Below, in pieces: positions 10,465-23,600 of a DNA stretch of 64,000 nt. The DNA is from Dipteris shenzhenensis. Taxonomy: Eukaryota; Polypodiophyta; Polypodiopsida; Gleicheniales. A model generated the notes under the pieces. The model had not been told where the DNA came from, did not search any database, and worked only from the letters and a program-made list of their open reading frames with translations. The stretch lies in assembly GCA_047967505.1 (NCBI GenBank), contig CM106541.1; one strand, given 5' to 3'. The position numbers and the translations under genes were made by a program. Each line of letters begins with the position of its first letter. Position 1 is the stretch's first letter.

Positions 10465-13400
10465 CTACGGTTCAATCTCATCCTCAATGAGATCAACCCT
10501 TGCCAAACTATCTACTTCAAAATCCAAACAAGTGTTTAGATCTACAAATACATTCAACCCACTACTACTTGTGCTACTCATGTGCTCATCGAAATCAACA
10601 TCACCAATGGTAGGCTCATCCTCACGGGTAATGGCCTCAATATATGTATCTCCTATCTCATGATCATCCTCCTCTCTCGTATCATGGTCATCATCACATC
10701 CATGGCCATGATAATCCTCCATACGCTCCATATTAGTAAATGTACTATACATCACTTTGGAACGTGGCATAATAGGTATGACATGCCACCATCGGGTATT
10801 ATCCACCATTGGTTGATAGACAACCTAATCCAAACACAAATACAATCATGTTATTTTTCTTGCATCAAATATTTAAAAGCGAGTATTTTTATATTTGTGC
10901 ACAGTACCTGTTCACATTGTTGCGGTAGTACTAGTGTGTCCTTCCTACTTTGCCAAAACTTTGTGGAGTCAATAGTTACAAAGCCACTTGCATGGCATTT
11001 GATTGTTGCATTAGGGCCTCTTTCCACCACATCCTTAAACCACTTTACATCCAAAACATACACAAAGAAGCGTCGAAAGTCAAGCATAATAATATCTTGG
11101 ATTATGCCACAATAATCATCCATGGCTCCATTGGCTCCCTCAAAGCTAGCAATGACGCCGCAATCTTTTGTGTTTCTCTTATCATCAATCCGTTGTGTTC
11201 AAAAATGCTTGCCCTCACACCATATAGCATTGAACATAGTGCATTACACCAAGAAAAAATCAATTAAATAAGCAATCTAAATTATTGAAAGCTCCTAGCT
11301 TATGCATAACATTCTATATACCGACCTTGCTCATGCATCCCCTAGCATACTCCCATTCTTCCATTGTGATATGCATCCCCTCGTCTTTCTTTGCTTTCTC
11401 CATTTCATCAAGTAGCCCATCCACATGAATATCCTTTGGAAGTGCTCTTAGATACTGAGGGTATGGCACACGAGATCCGTGGTGTGTACGAAAGAGGGCA
11501 CTTCTGCTTATCTTCTTGCCTTTGCATCCTCGTATCTTGTCACCCATCTTTTTATCACATCACTATTAAGCAGGCAAAAGAGGTTGATACTATTATGCAA
11601 CTCCGTGTCTATTACTTTGTTGCGTCCTTTCCCTTGAGGCACAATAGAGGTCATCCTTAGGTCTTCATCATCTCTCCATAGTCGTGGGAGAGAGCTATCC
11701 ACATCAATAAGAAACTCAGAAATATATACAAGTGACTCTTGTACCAAGCAACCCTCGGCCATGCTACCTTTGGGTCTTGCATTTTGTCTCACGAAGCCCT
11801 TCAAGGTCTTGATGAAGCGCTCCAGGAAGAACAACCATCGTGCATGTATAGTACCGCATATAGCAATCTCATCCACCAAATGCACTATAAGATGTAGTTG
11901 GCTTGTGAGAATAGAACGTGGAAATGTCTCCTCCACTAAAAAAACCACCTCCACTGACATAACTCAAGCATTCTCAAGCATGGTGGGATCTATTTCCTTT
12001 GAGCTCACATACCTAGAAATGAAAAAGTACAGCATATTAGCAATATGCATTCAAACTTGCATGGAGCATTGATACGCATCAGATTTTGTATCATGTAAAG
12101 TACCTCACAAGCTCGCCCATCTTGTAGATACAATCTTTCATGTCCTTCGATGCACTACGTGAAATGCTAGTAGGTAGTATGAACTGAACCCACAAGGAGG
12201 TGGTTGATTAGTTGCTTATAATTATTCACTCACAAATTTGAAAGGAAAAAGATATTATGCACATAAAATACTTACTTGGAGCATCTTGTGCCAATCATGA
12301 GATTTCAAGCCATATAATTGCTCTACACCTCTTTTCTTGCTCTTTGTAAAGGCTCCCTTCAAACACCTCATGCATCCAGTGGGAGTATGAATTGTAGTAA
12401 TAGCGTGCTTTACCATCACCATATCTAGCTTTGATAACATCCACGGTGCACGAGGTAAAAAAAGACGCCCATTTGGTCGCTCTTGTGGCCAAGCTTCACG
12501 CATCCTCCCTGTGGTACGTAGATCCTCCCTTATGCCTACGGAATTTCGTGTCCCATTCAAATGCTCCCAAATGGTAGATGCCATATTCTTGAAGATATGC
12601 ATGGGATCAAGCAGGTGATTGATCTTCAGGTGGGACCAATATGGTAAACAATAAAAGATGGAGTATCTAAACAAAAGCTGGTGTAAGCGGGCAATCTTTA
12701 TTGCCAGCCAATATAGCACACAATAGTTACAAACCCTTACCGGCTCATGCCAAGTGGTGGAGGAGTCATGAAACCATCCCAAATTCTCATCCAATCTCCC
12801 GCGGTGAGTGATTGTGGGAGGACTTCATTCCAAGGGGCAACATATCTAGGATGATCAGGTGGGAGAAATCGATGGTGATTCTCATAGATGACCTTTTTCA
12901 ATGCGTCTGCCCATGAGGCAACTAGTGAAGGACCACAAACAAGACATGCATGGTAACCCAATGTAGTGAGACCTGAACAATAGATGCAATTAAGAGTTGA
13001 AGGTGGGTTCAAGGTGCCACATCTGTTGCCTACTCATAATTAAAAGTGCAATGCTTACCTGAACACTCGCCATGGCCTGGGAAGTCATGTATCGTCGACA
13101 TCAAGACTGCTTTGCAGTTGAAGTCTCATTACGAGGGAGGCCTGCTCACATCATGCACCTCGATACCTCTCCAAAGTATCTCTAGCTTGTCAATCAAAGG
13201 CTCCAAATAAACATCAGGATTTTTGACTTTATGTTTCCATGGGATTAGAAGGGACAACATAACATGTCCTTTCTTAATAGCCATAGAGGGTGAAAGATTA
13301 TAATATACCAATATCACTGGCCATACACTGTAAGAGGTGATTTTGAGACCAAATGGGTTCACACAATCCATACCCAATCCAAGTCTCAAGCTCCTAGGTT

Positions 13401-14333
13401 CTTCCTTGAAACGTTGTTCACCATGTTTGCAAATAGACTTTAAAGCTTACTTGAGTAATGCATTCAAACTTGCATTGCTCCATCCATATATGGTTTGCAA
13501 GTTTAGTAACTCAAGGGAGGCACGTAGAATAGAGAATGTGCACCCCTCAAACAGTGGAGTCGATGCTACAGTAAAAAGATCATCCTGCTCCATGCTATCA
13601 TCCCTCCCTTGATCTCGGGGGGGTCACTCATCATATGTAACCCTATCACGTGAGTTCAACAAAAGGATATTTTTTATTTCTAAAATTTACAGAAATAAAT
13701 ATACATAAGGGACTATTTAAAATAGTTTTGGAAAAAATTTACAGATTTGTATAGAAAAGGGGTACATTTTATGAATTGAAAAATTTACACAGATAAGGGA
13801 TTTTAGAAATATGCCTTGAACGCACGTGGTATAGAGGGTTTATACATAGTGACCCCCCCGATCCCTTGATGGACATATAAATCCTGCACCATATCATCAA
13901 ACACCTCCTCCTCCACGGCTTCATGAGGTAATGGCGGAGGGCTACTATCACCATCACTCCATGCATCCGTAACGGTCCCTCCTGAAGATCTCACCTCATA
14001 TTGCCGACGCTTCGCCTCCTCACGGTGAGCATAGGGCAACATATGTGGGTGTGGCACTGCATCCTGTATCAAATTAAAATGGGATCATAACTCCAACATA
14101 TGAACACCCATAGGTATCTCAATCAACCTTAACTTACAAACCCTTACCCTTTTTACAATCACATCCCATTCTCCATACTTTGAGATGTGATTGAGTGTAA
14201 TCCTCCATGTACGATACATGTTTCCTTGACATCAATCACACATACATTTGATTTTTTGCTCCAACCACATTTCGCGATGGTGGATACGGAGGGATTAATC
14301 CTCACTAGAGCTACTTGTTGAAGATGAAGACAT
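10465..14333 (-). pseudogene. tnp2 transposase gene of F1, broken
   Basis: Spliced minus-strand gene from MSSSSTSSSS at 14333 to the TAG at 10465. Segments in order: N-terminal cysteine motif (MCD-stop-C), a DAVPHPHMLP segment with acidic stretch (14072-13803), YGWSNASLNALL, the Transposase_21 core (13389-12255) with GLGMDCVNPFGLK, CSGLTTLGYHACLVCGP, LLDPMHIFKNMASTIWEHL and GCMRCLKGAF, DUF4218 (11960-11314) with FLERFIKTLKGFVRQ, DUF4216 (11267-10851) with DFRRFFVYVLDVKWFKDVV, and an acidic tail ending in VDLIEDEIEP. Damage includes a TAA in the N-terminal exon, a TGA shared with F2, a truncated piece of the core between about 13400 and 13620, and changed residues such as GMDGVNPF to GMDCVNPF. 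Confidence 0.8.
13625..13800. other. AT-rich insert in the F1 tnp2 gene
   Basis: About 175 bp of T/A-rich sequence (AAATTTACAGA units at 13684, 13736 and 13784) lies inside an exon that is continuous in F2 (27411-27420). It interrupts the acidic segment just before the SMEQDDLF part. No terminal repeats or target duplication are obvious. Confidence 0.45.
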
Positions 14334-14339
14334 CCTACA

Positions 14340-15155
14340 AACAAACAACCCAAAGAAATTTGCTCTTCTTCAAATGTTTAATCTTAAACTCTGTGGCACG
14401 TCTAAAGGCCTGTCTATTTGTTCTATGGTGCGCGTCTAAAACTGCATCTACTTTGTGTATTTAGATGCGCCAATAGACGTGCTTTTAGATGCGCCTATAG
14501 ACATAGCTTTTAAACCTTCTTTTAGCGTGCTCGCTTCGCTTTTCTTCACATTAATTATACTTCGTGCAGCTTGTTTGCTTCCTTATTAGCAAATCCACAG
14601 TTTCGACGCTTAAGAGGAAGGCATCCACACTTACTTCCAAGCTTACACTTAAGAGGAAGGCACCCACACTTACTTCCAAGCTTAAAGGAGAGGAGGGCGG
14701 ACAAGGAGGAGAAGCAACTTTGAAAAAGGACAAGAACCTTCCATACCTCTATCCAAGGTAAGTCTTTTTGTAGTTGGTCTTTTTTGGAAGTTTGCTCTCT
14801 TTGGATTTGTACTTTCTCGTATCCAAAAAACGCATGATCTGGGTATCAACGCATGATCTGGGTATCAGTGTCACATTTATGTGTTAGGTGCAATGTCCTT
14901 TTCTACTTTTTATAAAAGTCCATCTGTCAGAGCGCGTCTATAGGTGCATCTTAGAGCGCGTCTAAAACCGCATCTAAAGGCGCATCTAAATGCACGTCTA
15001 GTTTGTTTACAAACACAGACAGCCGCCTCTATAGACGCATTGTTATATGCAAAAATAGACGCGCTAATTAGACGCATCTATAGACACGCTTCGACAGTAA
15101 TCCTTCCCCTTTCTTCTCACCTCATCAGTAATAGATTTTTTTTCTTTTTTCTAGT
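14340..15155. promoter_or_regulatory. Central divergent promoter zone of F1
   Basis: The gap between the two divergent genes. It contains CGTCTATAG-type palindromes in two clusters (14395-14520 beside tnp2 and 14930-15090 beside tnpA). Between them are a duplicated 36-bp unit containing AGGAAGGCA.CCACACTTACT (14610-14682), a GTAAGT donor near 14758 and the CT-rich acceptor TTTTTTCTAG at 15145-15154. The tnpA start codon comes six bases after that acceptor. This layout implies a spliced leader for tnpA and a bidirectional promoter controlled by the same repeats as the element ends (inference). Confidence 0.5.
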
Positions 15156-15160
15156 TCATC

Positions 15161-16600
15161 ATGTGGCCAGAAGCGCTTCCAACTCACCTGATCCCGGGGA
15201 GTCTATTTTTAGGGACTTATATAATCTTTTAGGGCACCCTCCTAGTCCTGCGGAGTTATATGGGTATATGACGGGTACTCTAAACACCCCCCAGGAGTCG
15301 GCACTACAGACTCCAAACCACCCCACACCAGCTAAGATCACCCCAACGGAGTTTGCACAGCCCAGCTGGCTACACAGCCGAGGCCCATCTCCCATGCCAT
15401 CTTATGCCCCTTCCCCCATGCTGTCTTATGCCCCTTCTGCCATGTCGTCTTATGCCTGTTCCCCCATGCCGTCAAGAGGTCCTTCTGTCTCGTAGAGCCG
15501 TCGACGTACTCCTATGTAGTCAAGACTCATTTCTCCAGCTACGAGTGGTCAACGTAGTCCCGTGCAGTCTCCAACTACGAGTAGCCAGCGTACAAGCTTG
15601 ACACGACATGATAGCAGGCGTAGTAGCAGGGAGAGCGGTGGGGGATGCATGGCACAATGCTTTGGGAGGGGTGGCGGTGGGGACGATGATGATTCATATG
15701 ATTTAGACATGCCTCCAGGTGATGGTACGATATTCTATGACATCACTCAAACAGGAGGCATCTTGATGGATGCGCGGGGGAAGGACATCATGGCCTTCAT
15801 GCGCTCTGTAATTGCTAATAATTACAGAGATTGCTTTATCCACTTCAAAGACCAGTCAAAGAGGTTGGCTGCTGATGAGACCCTCGTTGTTCTTCGCTCT
15901 AGGTATCCTAACCCCCCCAATCGCCAATTCACGGATAAATGGGCCAAGTCGAATATTGTTACGATACTTGGCAATCAAAGATCTTCACTTAAGAGGCAGG
16001 CACTAGCGGAGCTTGCCAGGCTCGAGGGAGGTCAACCACCAAGGGGCCCGCCCCACACCGCTCACAAGCGTGAGTGAAAGAAAGCAATGAAGTCAGCGAG
16101 GGAGGACCCTAGTTTGCAACACGTGGAGGCACGAAGGATCCAGATGGAGGAATATGGAAGCGCGCATTTTGGAGCAGGGGGTGTTGAATCATGGGAGGCC
16201 CGATTTGTAAGTATCGATCTCAAATTATATTACTTATGTAGTTTATTAGGAGGTTGTTTCTTTGTACTAATCCCTCCGCAAATTGTGTCGTCTTGTAGCT
16301 TGAGATCGTGGGCAGATACCCTACTCCTGTGGAGATAGCCTACCATCGCCACCATCGCAAAGGAGATACATGGAGGCACTTCTATGATGATGGGTTGATT
16401 ACTGGAGTGGCCCCCAAGGTATTTGAAAGTAATTAAATAATGCCAATATTATAAGTAAAGATTTGATTTTTCATACATTGATATATGTTGTCCCTTGTTT
16501 ACAGGCCCGTGCATAAGACAACGAGGAAGACGAGGAAGGAGGCGCAGAAGGGAGCACAGAAGGGAGCATAGAAGGGAGCATGGAAGGCAATGAAGATTAG
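15161..16600 (+). pseudogene. tnpA-like gene of F1, broken at its N-terminal half
   Basis: Begins MWPE at 15161 just after a splice acceptor. One base is missing relative to F2 near codon 4, so the downstream SNSPDPGESIFRDLYNLLGHPPSPAELYG part lies in another frame; a second stop occurs at 15493-15495 after the PSYAPSPM proline/serine repeats. The core is open from about 15500 to 16078 (DGTIFYDITQTGG, ARGKDIMAFMRS, SRYPNPPNRQF, KRQALAELARLEGG), then a TGA replaces the tryptophan codon seen in F2. Next come the EEYGSAHFGAGGVESWEARF exon, an intron with GTAAGT, and an end rich in basic and acidic residues at 16600. Homologous to TnpA-like DNA-binding proteins of CACTA elements. Confidence 0.7.
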
Positions 16601-16618
16601 TCGTAGAAGTAGTGCTAG

Positions 16619-16790
16619 CTACTCTTTTTTGTACTTAAAGACACTGGCTTGGCTTCGTGCCTCTTGTATATACACTCCTCTTATTTTTTGTACTTGAAGC
16701 CACATGACGTGGCTTAGCTTCCTTATTTTTTGTACTTGAAGCCACATGATGTGGCTTAGCTTTATGCTATATGTACATACAAGCACTTTT
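16619..16790. repeat. Tandem hairpin repeats in the 3' region of F1 tnpA
   Basis: Three degenerate copies of TTTTTTGTACTTGAAG followed by CCACATGANGTGGCTT, each able to fold into a short stem (AAGCCACAT / ATGTGGCTT). The same block is in F2 at 24395-24560, inverted. It takes the place that the long hairpin has in family 1. Confidence 0.65.
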
Positions 16791-16959
16791 TGAGCTTTCA
16801 ATTTTATTGCGTTTTGGAGTTGTAATGTTTTATTTGGAATTCTAATTAAAATGTGGTTGGCTGTAAGAATTGAATTACACAATGTGGGAATGGGATTCTT
16901 GTAACTATATAGCATACACAACATACACAGCATTCTGTAAATTTTAAAAAAAATATTAT

Positions 16960-17234
16960 AAAGCGCGTTTATCAGGGTGTCTATAAACACGTCTATATAC
17001 GTGTCTGTCTATCGACAAGCGTCTATTTTTGCATCTACAAATGTGTTTATAAGAGCATCTATTTAAGCGTCAACATGCGCATCTATACGTGCATGTGTGT
17101 CCTATATAGACATGCTGATAGACGCGGGTCTCTAGACGCAAAAATAGACGCGCAAATTGACACGCTCGTAAGTTTTTTATTTAGTTCAGTAAATGTGTTT
17201 GTGTGCACGTCTATGGGTGCTTTGTCTTGTTGTG
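16960..17234. repeat. tnpA-side subterminal repeats and terminus of F1
   Basis: Short GCGTCTAT / ATAGACGC units from about 16962 to 17170, then the terminus CTTTGTCTTGTTGTG at 17220-17234. Confidence 0.7.
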
Positions 17235-17321
17235 AGAGTTAGCTAAAGTGCATGTAATATTTAGTAAAACAAATAGAACAATATATTAAATGACAAGAAG
17301 TAGACTTACCACGGTTGCCTC

Positions 17322-18389
17322 GAATGCCAACCATCTACCTGCACCAAAGTGCAAAGTACCTACGACATCTAGTCGTCTCTTCACAGCCCTCCTCTAACCC
17401 TCGAACATTTCGAGATGGTCCCTATTCTGCTTCTTGAAGAACTTGCAATCAGCTTTGTCTGCCCAACTGGGTTTAGCTAACCCCTTTGTGATGGAAGTAC
17501 GCAAGGTTGATCTACGATGCTTCAAGACCAAACCCATGCACTCTCGCATATAATCCTCCTTAAACTCCCAATTTAGCAGGTTATGGTATTTTTGTTTTAA
17601 TTCATTGATGACTGCCTACTTCTTTTGGTCATCTTGATACCACCAATCGGTAGCAATGCCACTCTTGAAGTGATGGCTCATCAACTGCCTCATGGTGGCC
17701 ATCATTGCTTTGCCCTTTCTATCTTCTATTATCTCTTCAGCAGCCATGATTTGATAGGAGAGATCCCCTGATGAGTAAGGAGGACTGATGGTAATAGAGT
17801 TAGAAGGAGTGGAAGCTGTGCGATCACTTCTGGAGCAAGGAGTAGTAGTGGGAGTAGGAGAGAGCAAGAGACCTGACTGATACTGTGTCTCCGTACCAAG
17901 TGGAGACCTCTAGGAATGTGAGTGTGCTGACTCGTCTACATCTCCCGAGTTAGCACAACATAAGCTGCCCTTTCTACCCTTCCCTTACAAGAGGCACGCG
18001 CAGGTGATGACCCCTCAGTCAAAGGGCATGAAGGGGATGGTTGGGCAGTACATCCAGCCGTCCGTGTAGGGGAGGGAATTGTTGAGGTCCTTTGAGATAG
18101 CAAAGAGAAGAATCTTGCTGCCTCCTCATCGCTCATCTACACTACAAAGTCGTCGAGACTCCCGACAAAGCCATGCGCAGCTAGCAAAGGAGTTCCCTGA
18201 GGGGTAGTCACAGTGCTACGTCTGAGAGGAGTCGGGGGTAGTCGCAATGCTAGGTTCGAGGGGAGTCAGACCAGGGGTAGTCCTCGGCATAGTCACCTGA
18301 GAGGAATCAAAGTCCTCTAGAGCATATAGATCGTGAGCTCTCCTCCTGCGAGGCTGTCCATACTTGTCGGATGTGTGACATGATCCCAT
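17322..18389 (-). pseudogene. tnpA-like gene of element B, exon 1
   Basis: Starts MGSCHTSDKYGQP at 18389, one residue or so after a preserved AG acceptor, and matches E exon 1: DLYALEDFDSSQ, MSDEEAARFFSLLSQRTS, PPYSSGDLSYQI, MRQLMSHHFKSGIATDWWYQD. Frame changes occur near 18240 and 18140 and stops near 17616 and 17400. The donor at about 17310 (GGTAAGTC on the minus strand) is intact. Together with 9508-9900 this is one gene split by F1. Confidence 0.75.
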
Positions 18390-18419
18390 GTCTTACATAG
18401 ACACAAACACGAAAATGAA

Positions 18420-19790
18420 AAACAAACATAAGCATAGGCATAGGCAAAGGAAAAGAGGAAGAAGAGGGAAAGGAGAAGAGGAGACATATGCATGATAAGC
18501 ATAAGCATAAGAGATAGAGACATATGCTCATGCTTATGCTTATGCATGAGCATAAGAGAAGGGGGAAAGGAAAGAGAGATTGGAAAAGTGGAAAGAGGGA
18601 AAGAAAGAGAGAAGAAGAGGGAAACGAAAGAGAGAAAAAGAGACATATGCTCATGCTTATGCATGAGCATATGTCTACTCTTATGCTCATGCATGAGCAT
18701 AAGCATGAGCATATGCTCATGCTTATGCTTATGCATGAGCATAAGAGAAGGGGGAAAGAGAGAAGAAGAGGGAAAGGAAAGAGGGAAAGGAAAGAGGGAA
18801 AAAGAGGGAAAGAAAGAGAGAAGAAGAGGGAAAGGAAAGAGGGACAGAAGAAAGAGGGAAAGGAAAGAGGGAAAAAGAGGGAAAGAAAGAGAGAAGAAGA
18901 GGGAAAGGAAAGAGGGACAGAAGAGGAACAAGAGGGAGAGAAGAGGAAGAAGAGAGAAAGAAGAGAAAGAAGAAAAGAGGAAGAACAGGAGAAGAGGAGG
19001 GAAAAGAGGAGAAGAGGAGGGAAAAGAGGAGGGAAAAAAGGAGCATATGTCTACTTCTCTTACACATATGCTCATGCTTATGCTTATGCATGAGCATAAG
19101 AACATAAGCATGAAAGAGGTAAAAGAGGGGGGAAAAGAGGAGATGAGAGAAGAAGAGGGAAAGGAGAAAGAGGGAAAAAAGAGAGAAGAAGAGGGAAAGG
19201 AAAGAGGAAAAATGAGACATATGCTCATGCTTATGCATGAGCATATGTCTACTTCTCTTATGCCCATGCATAAGCATAAGCATGAGCATATGTCTTTTTC
19301 TCTTATGCTTATGCTTATGCTTATGCATAAGAGGAGACTTATGCATAAGCATAAGAGACGGAGACATATGCTCATGCTTATGGTTATGCATGAGCATGAA
19401 AGAGGGAAAAGAGGGGGGAAAGAGGAGAAGAGAGAAGAAGAGGGAAAGAAAAGAGAGATTGGAAAAGAGGGAAGAGGAAAGAAAGAGAGAAGAAGAGGGA
19501 AAGTAAAGAGGAAAAAGAGATATGCTCATGCTTATGCATGAGCATATGTCTACTTCTCTTATGCTCATTCATAAGCATAAAAATGAGCATAAGAGAAGGG
19601 GGAAAGAGAGAAGAAGAGGGAAAGGAAAGAGGGAAAAAGAGGGAAAGAAAGAGAGAAGAAGAGGGAAAGAAAAGAGGGGAAAAGAGGAGGAAAGAGATTG
19701 AAAGATTGAAGGAGAGAAGAAGGAAAGGAGGGAAAGAAGAGGAGAGAAGAGGCAAAGAAGAGGAAAGAGAGGGGAAGAGAGGGCTCCTAG
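18420..19790. repeat. Purine-rich GCATAAGC microsatellite of element B
   Basis: Same composition and strand as in Z: AGAGGGAAAGGAAAGAGGGA runs on the plus strand alternating with GCTCATGCTTATGCATGAGC-type palindromic blocks. Three or more blocks of ATGCTCATGCTTATGCATGAG recur at irregular spacing. The long ORFs on both strands are repeat artefacts. Confidence 0.85.
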
Positions 19791-20625
19791 CTAGCTAGCA
19801 CTTAAGGCGCTAGCTACAAGCCAATGCAAATAATAAAAATAACAAATGGAAAAAAGAGGAAGCACTTACCTTGAATAGTATGTCCCGCTCGGCCCTACAA
19901 AAGAGAGGAAACATACCATTTTTCAAATAAGATGTTAGAGGAAGGAGGAGATTACAAAAGTAACTTCTTGAAAGGAGGAGATTGAGGAGACCAGGAGAAA
20001 GAGAAGGAAGAGAAATACAAAAAAGACTAGAAGAGGTGAGTCTTCTTTCTTTCTTGAAATCTCATTTTTTGATTCAATCCTTTGAAAACAAGCATGAAAA
20101 CTAGTTTACAGGTTTAGCAATACAAGGAGAAGCACTCACAAAACTAAAGCTAACAAACAAATAACCTACATGGTTGAAATAGACTCAGCTCTTGAAAAAC
20201 TTCCTTTCAAGAAACCAAAGACGAAGAAGGGTGGAGAGGGAGCACAAGAGCTAGGAGAAGGGTGAGGAGTGGATAATAGAGTGGGAGGTTGTCGGAAATA
20301 GGTGGGAGGTCATCAGAAATAGGTGGGAGGAGAGATTGCCTTGCTTACTTGAAAGATTAGAGAGTGCTAAAGAAAGCACCATGTGTAGTGTCAGGTTTCG
20401 GTTTTAACCCACAGCATTGCTATATAGTGACGCTTTTCCATCACTATATAGCGACATTTTTAATTAAAAGCGTCACTATATATAGCAATGGAACAGAGCA
20501 AAACGTTGCTATATAGCAACACTTTAAGACACTTTTTGTTCTAAGTTGAAGGAAAGCTCATAAATGCTATTTTATAACTGTTAATATACTTTCTTACAAC
20601 TTATGTTGTGATTTTATAAGTGTAG
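19791..20625. promoter_or_regulatory. Central divergent promoter zone of element B
   Basis: Contains the GCTAGC..TTAAG..GCTAGC palindrome (19791-19817), a segment whose minus strand carries a GTAAGTGCT donor at about 19870 (tnpA leader), and family-1 palindromes TATATAGCGAC and variants (20405-20530) followed by the tnp2 start at 20626. No coding sequence other than this start. Confidence 0.5.
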
Positions 20626-23600
20626 ATGGAAGGGATGAGTGGAAGCTCGTCCGATGATGCGCCAATGCCCGGGAGCACAAAGTGGCTTACGGAGAGGTTA
20701 TACTGTCATTGCACTCATTGCAAGCGAGAAGTACGACATCAACATCATATTATCATGCACCACTTGCAGATGTATGGGGAGGAGCCTGAACCAGTACCCA
20801 TCGTTGGTGTTGCACGTGTTGATGGACTATCGGAAAGTCAAAGCTATTTAAGTTCGTAGTCTTATTGGATACCAGGAAATACAAGATCTTATCTTTACAT
20901 GAAATCTTAAAATAGGATGAGGAGGCTAATGAGGGTATGCATATACCCTCACACTTTGAGCAAGATTATAGTCTCTCGGATGATGACGAGGGTATGGTCG
21001 ACTTGATGGATTCTATTTTTAGGGGTACTACATCCCATGTACACGTGATGTTAGAGTCTGAGGTCAAAATGTGAGAGTTGCAATCATCACAATTGTACAA
21101 GGGTGCTAAGATGTCTAAACTACGTGCTTGTCTCTCAATCTTGAATCTGCAAGTAAAGTATGGGTGGTCAGATACAAGTGTCTCGGCCTTAATGAGGATA
21201 GTTCTTGCATTAATGACTCATTATTTGGATATTGTTTGTTTTGAGAATCATCATTTGGATAGTGTATACCGAATCATCATTGTTCGAAGCCTATGTATGT
21301 TTGAATTGTCATAGGTTGCTCCAAAAGATGTTGCTTGCACTAAATACCATGCCCGCATCAAGAGATGAAGCGAAAAAGATTCTAACAATGGTGGGTATCG
21401 ATTATGATACCATCCATGCTTGCCATAATGATTGTATTTTCTTTTGTCATGAGCATGCAGATTGGGCTAGTTGTCCAAAGTGTTTGGAACAACAATATAA
21501 AGATGACTTGCAAGGTGAGTAGATATTGGTAAAGGTCTTGAGACACTTTCCCATCATTGCAAGAATACAACACATGTTTCGATGCAAATCCATAGCGGAG
21601 TTGATGACATGGCATGCATCTCATCGGTCCACTGATGACACATTGAGGATTCCCGCAGATTGTGCAGCTTGGAAGCACATAGATAATCAGTGGCCGGACT
21701 TTGCGAGGGAGCCACGCAACTTACATCTTAGGCTAGCCATGGACGGCGTGAATCCTTTCGGGTTACGCTCGACATCTTGGTCGACATGGCCCATAGTCGT
21801 GGTGAATTACAATATCCCACCATGGCTAACAATAAAAAAGGGACACCTCATGCTTGCACTACTTGTGCCAGGAAAGTACAAGGTTAAAAATATGGACGTG
21901 TGCATGGCACCTTTGATAGAGGAGTTACAGATATTATGGAGAGGAGTGCAGGTCTTTGATATTTCCAAAGCTCCTAGACATACCAATGATATTTTTGTCA
22001 GGAGTATCTTGATGTGGACCATGCATGAATACCCAGGATATGGAGAGTGCGCAGGTACGTGGTTGTGTCTCTACATGTATAACGAGGGATTGTGCTTTTA
22101 TGACTCTCTTTCGCACGCATGTCTTATACTAACACATTCATGCACACGTGCAGGACTTGTTACAAGTGGGTACCATGCTTGTCCTGTTTGTGGACCGAGT
22201 TTTGTGGACCGGTGGGTTTGAAATTGCTTGCACGATACTCTAAACATATGAGGAAGAATGTTTATGAAGGTCATGCTTGATACCTTCTGTTGGACCATCT
22301 TGCACGTGGAGGTCAGCTTAATCCACCATCACCATATTTGAAGGCAAGTGATGGATTCAGGCCTAGAGGGAGAATGGAGAGGAACCTCCTCGTGGTATGA
22401 AGAGGCTATCGATCATTCACGAGCTTCCTTATTAGGGTCAGTTACAAATCAATCATCTCTTGGATCCCATGCATATCTTCAAGAATGTGGGGGCTACTAT
22501 TTGGGCACACTTGGTTGGTTCCAAAGACTCGAGAGGAGTGCGAGAAGATTTGTGTTCTATGAATATGATGTGTTGTTTGTGGCCCCAAGTGCATGCTTTG
22601 GGAAAAGTTGTCCTCCCGAAAGCAACATGGATCCTCTCCACGAGAGAGGAGGTAGCGGCGGTCAAGGCGGACAGTGCCTCTTTTCAAACACTGATAGGGT
22701 ACATGCATTGCTTGAAAGGAGCATTTTCAAAGGACAATAAGCTTAGTGGGCTCAAGTCCCATTATTGGCGCAAGGTCTTACAGGTATTCTAAGTAGAATT
22801 AGTGTACCAATAATCGTGATGCATTAGCGTAATTATGATTATGTTATATTGTTGACATGACTTCTTTGTTGCTTTGATAGTTCATCCTCCCAATTACAAT
22901 AAAAGGGTGCTTACAAGAAGATGTTAGAAATGCTATATTAAATATTTGTGGTATTGTGTGGTATGCTTACTATCAAATCACATTGATTGCATTTTCTTCA
23001 ATTTAAGCTGTTTAATTTGTAGACTGATTATGAAAATATCTTACATGGACATGAAAAATAGGTGGATATCTCAAAAAGAGATCTCCATATCGAGCATGAA
23101 GAAGGCTAGCGTGGAATCCATCGAAGCCGTATTCTTGCTTCAGAAGCACTTTCCCTCGAGCATTATGACAACTCAAGTCCACTTGCTTGTGCACATAGTT
23201 GATGAGGTGGCTATTGCAGGTAAGACAAAGAGCAAGACGAGAAGCAAGCATGGCAAAGGGATGGCTTGTACAAGAGTCATTAGTATATATCACAAAGTTT
23301 CTTGCATCCATGGATCCTGATATGCCGCAAGCTTGGCATAACAAGGATGATGATCGCATCGGTTGCGAGGTTCCCCAAGAAAAAGGGATTGAAAGAAAGA
23401 TGAGCGAAGAGAAAATGGAGAAATTCAATAAGTTTTGTATACTCAATAGCCCTGAGATGCAGAAGTGGATTGAGAGATATGAAGTAGCCAAAGCAGAAAG
23501 AATAAATGTAAGGACGAGATTCAGAGTAATGTACAGGTGATCGCAACCATATCCATAGGATCTGGCTCTTCTGCCCACTCACACGTCACTTGATTGGCTA

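Larger units (their letters stand above)
9904..17234 (-). mobile_element. CACAA-ended CACTA-like element F1
   Basis: Ends CACAACAACACAAAGCAACT (9904) and, as reverse complement of 17234, CACAACAAGACAAAGCACCC. Target duplication AGA at 9901-9903 and 17235-17237; removing F1 with one AGA restores the intron sequence found in E. 7331 bp. Order: tnp2 gene (minus), central palindromes, tnpA-like gene (plus), tnpA-side array. Sequence and terminus define a second family, distinct from the CACTA elements around it. Three-base duplication and gene content place it in the CACTA (En/Spm) superfamily although the fourth and fifth bases are AA. Confidence 0.9.

Noticed and set aside
9904-17234. Reading CACAA ends as mutated CACTA ends
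   Set aside because: All four ends of F1 and F2 have CACAACAA, the 3-bp duplications are exact, and the internal sequence is a separate family.
18317-19798. ORFs of 189-352 codons with EKERGKE or MLMLMHEH repeats
   Set aside because: Same low-complexity artefact in element B; frame and content follow the repeat, not a gene.
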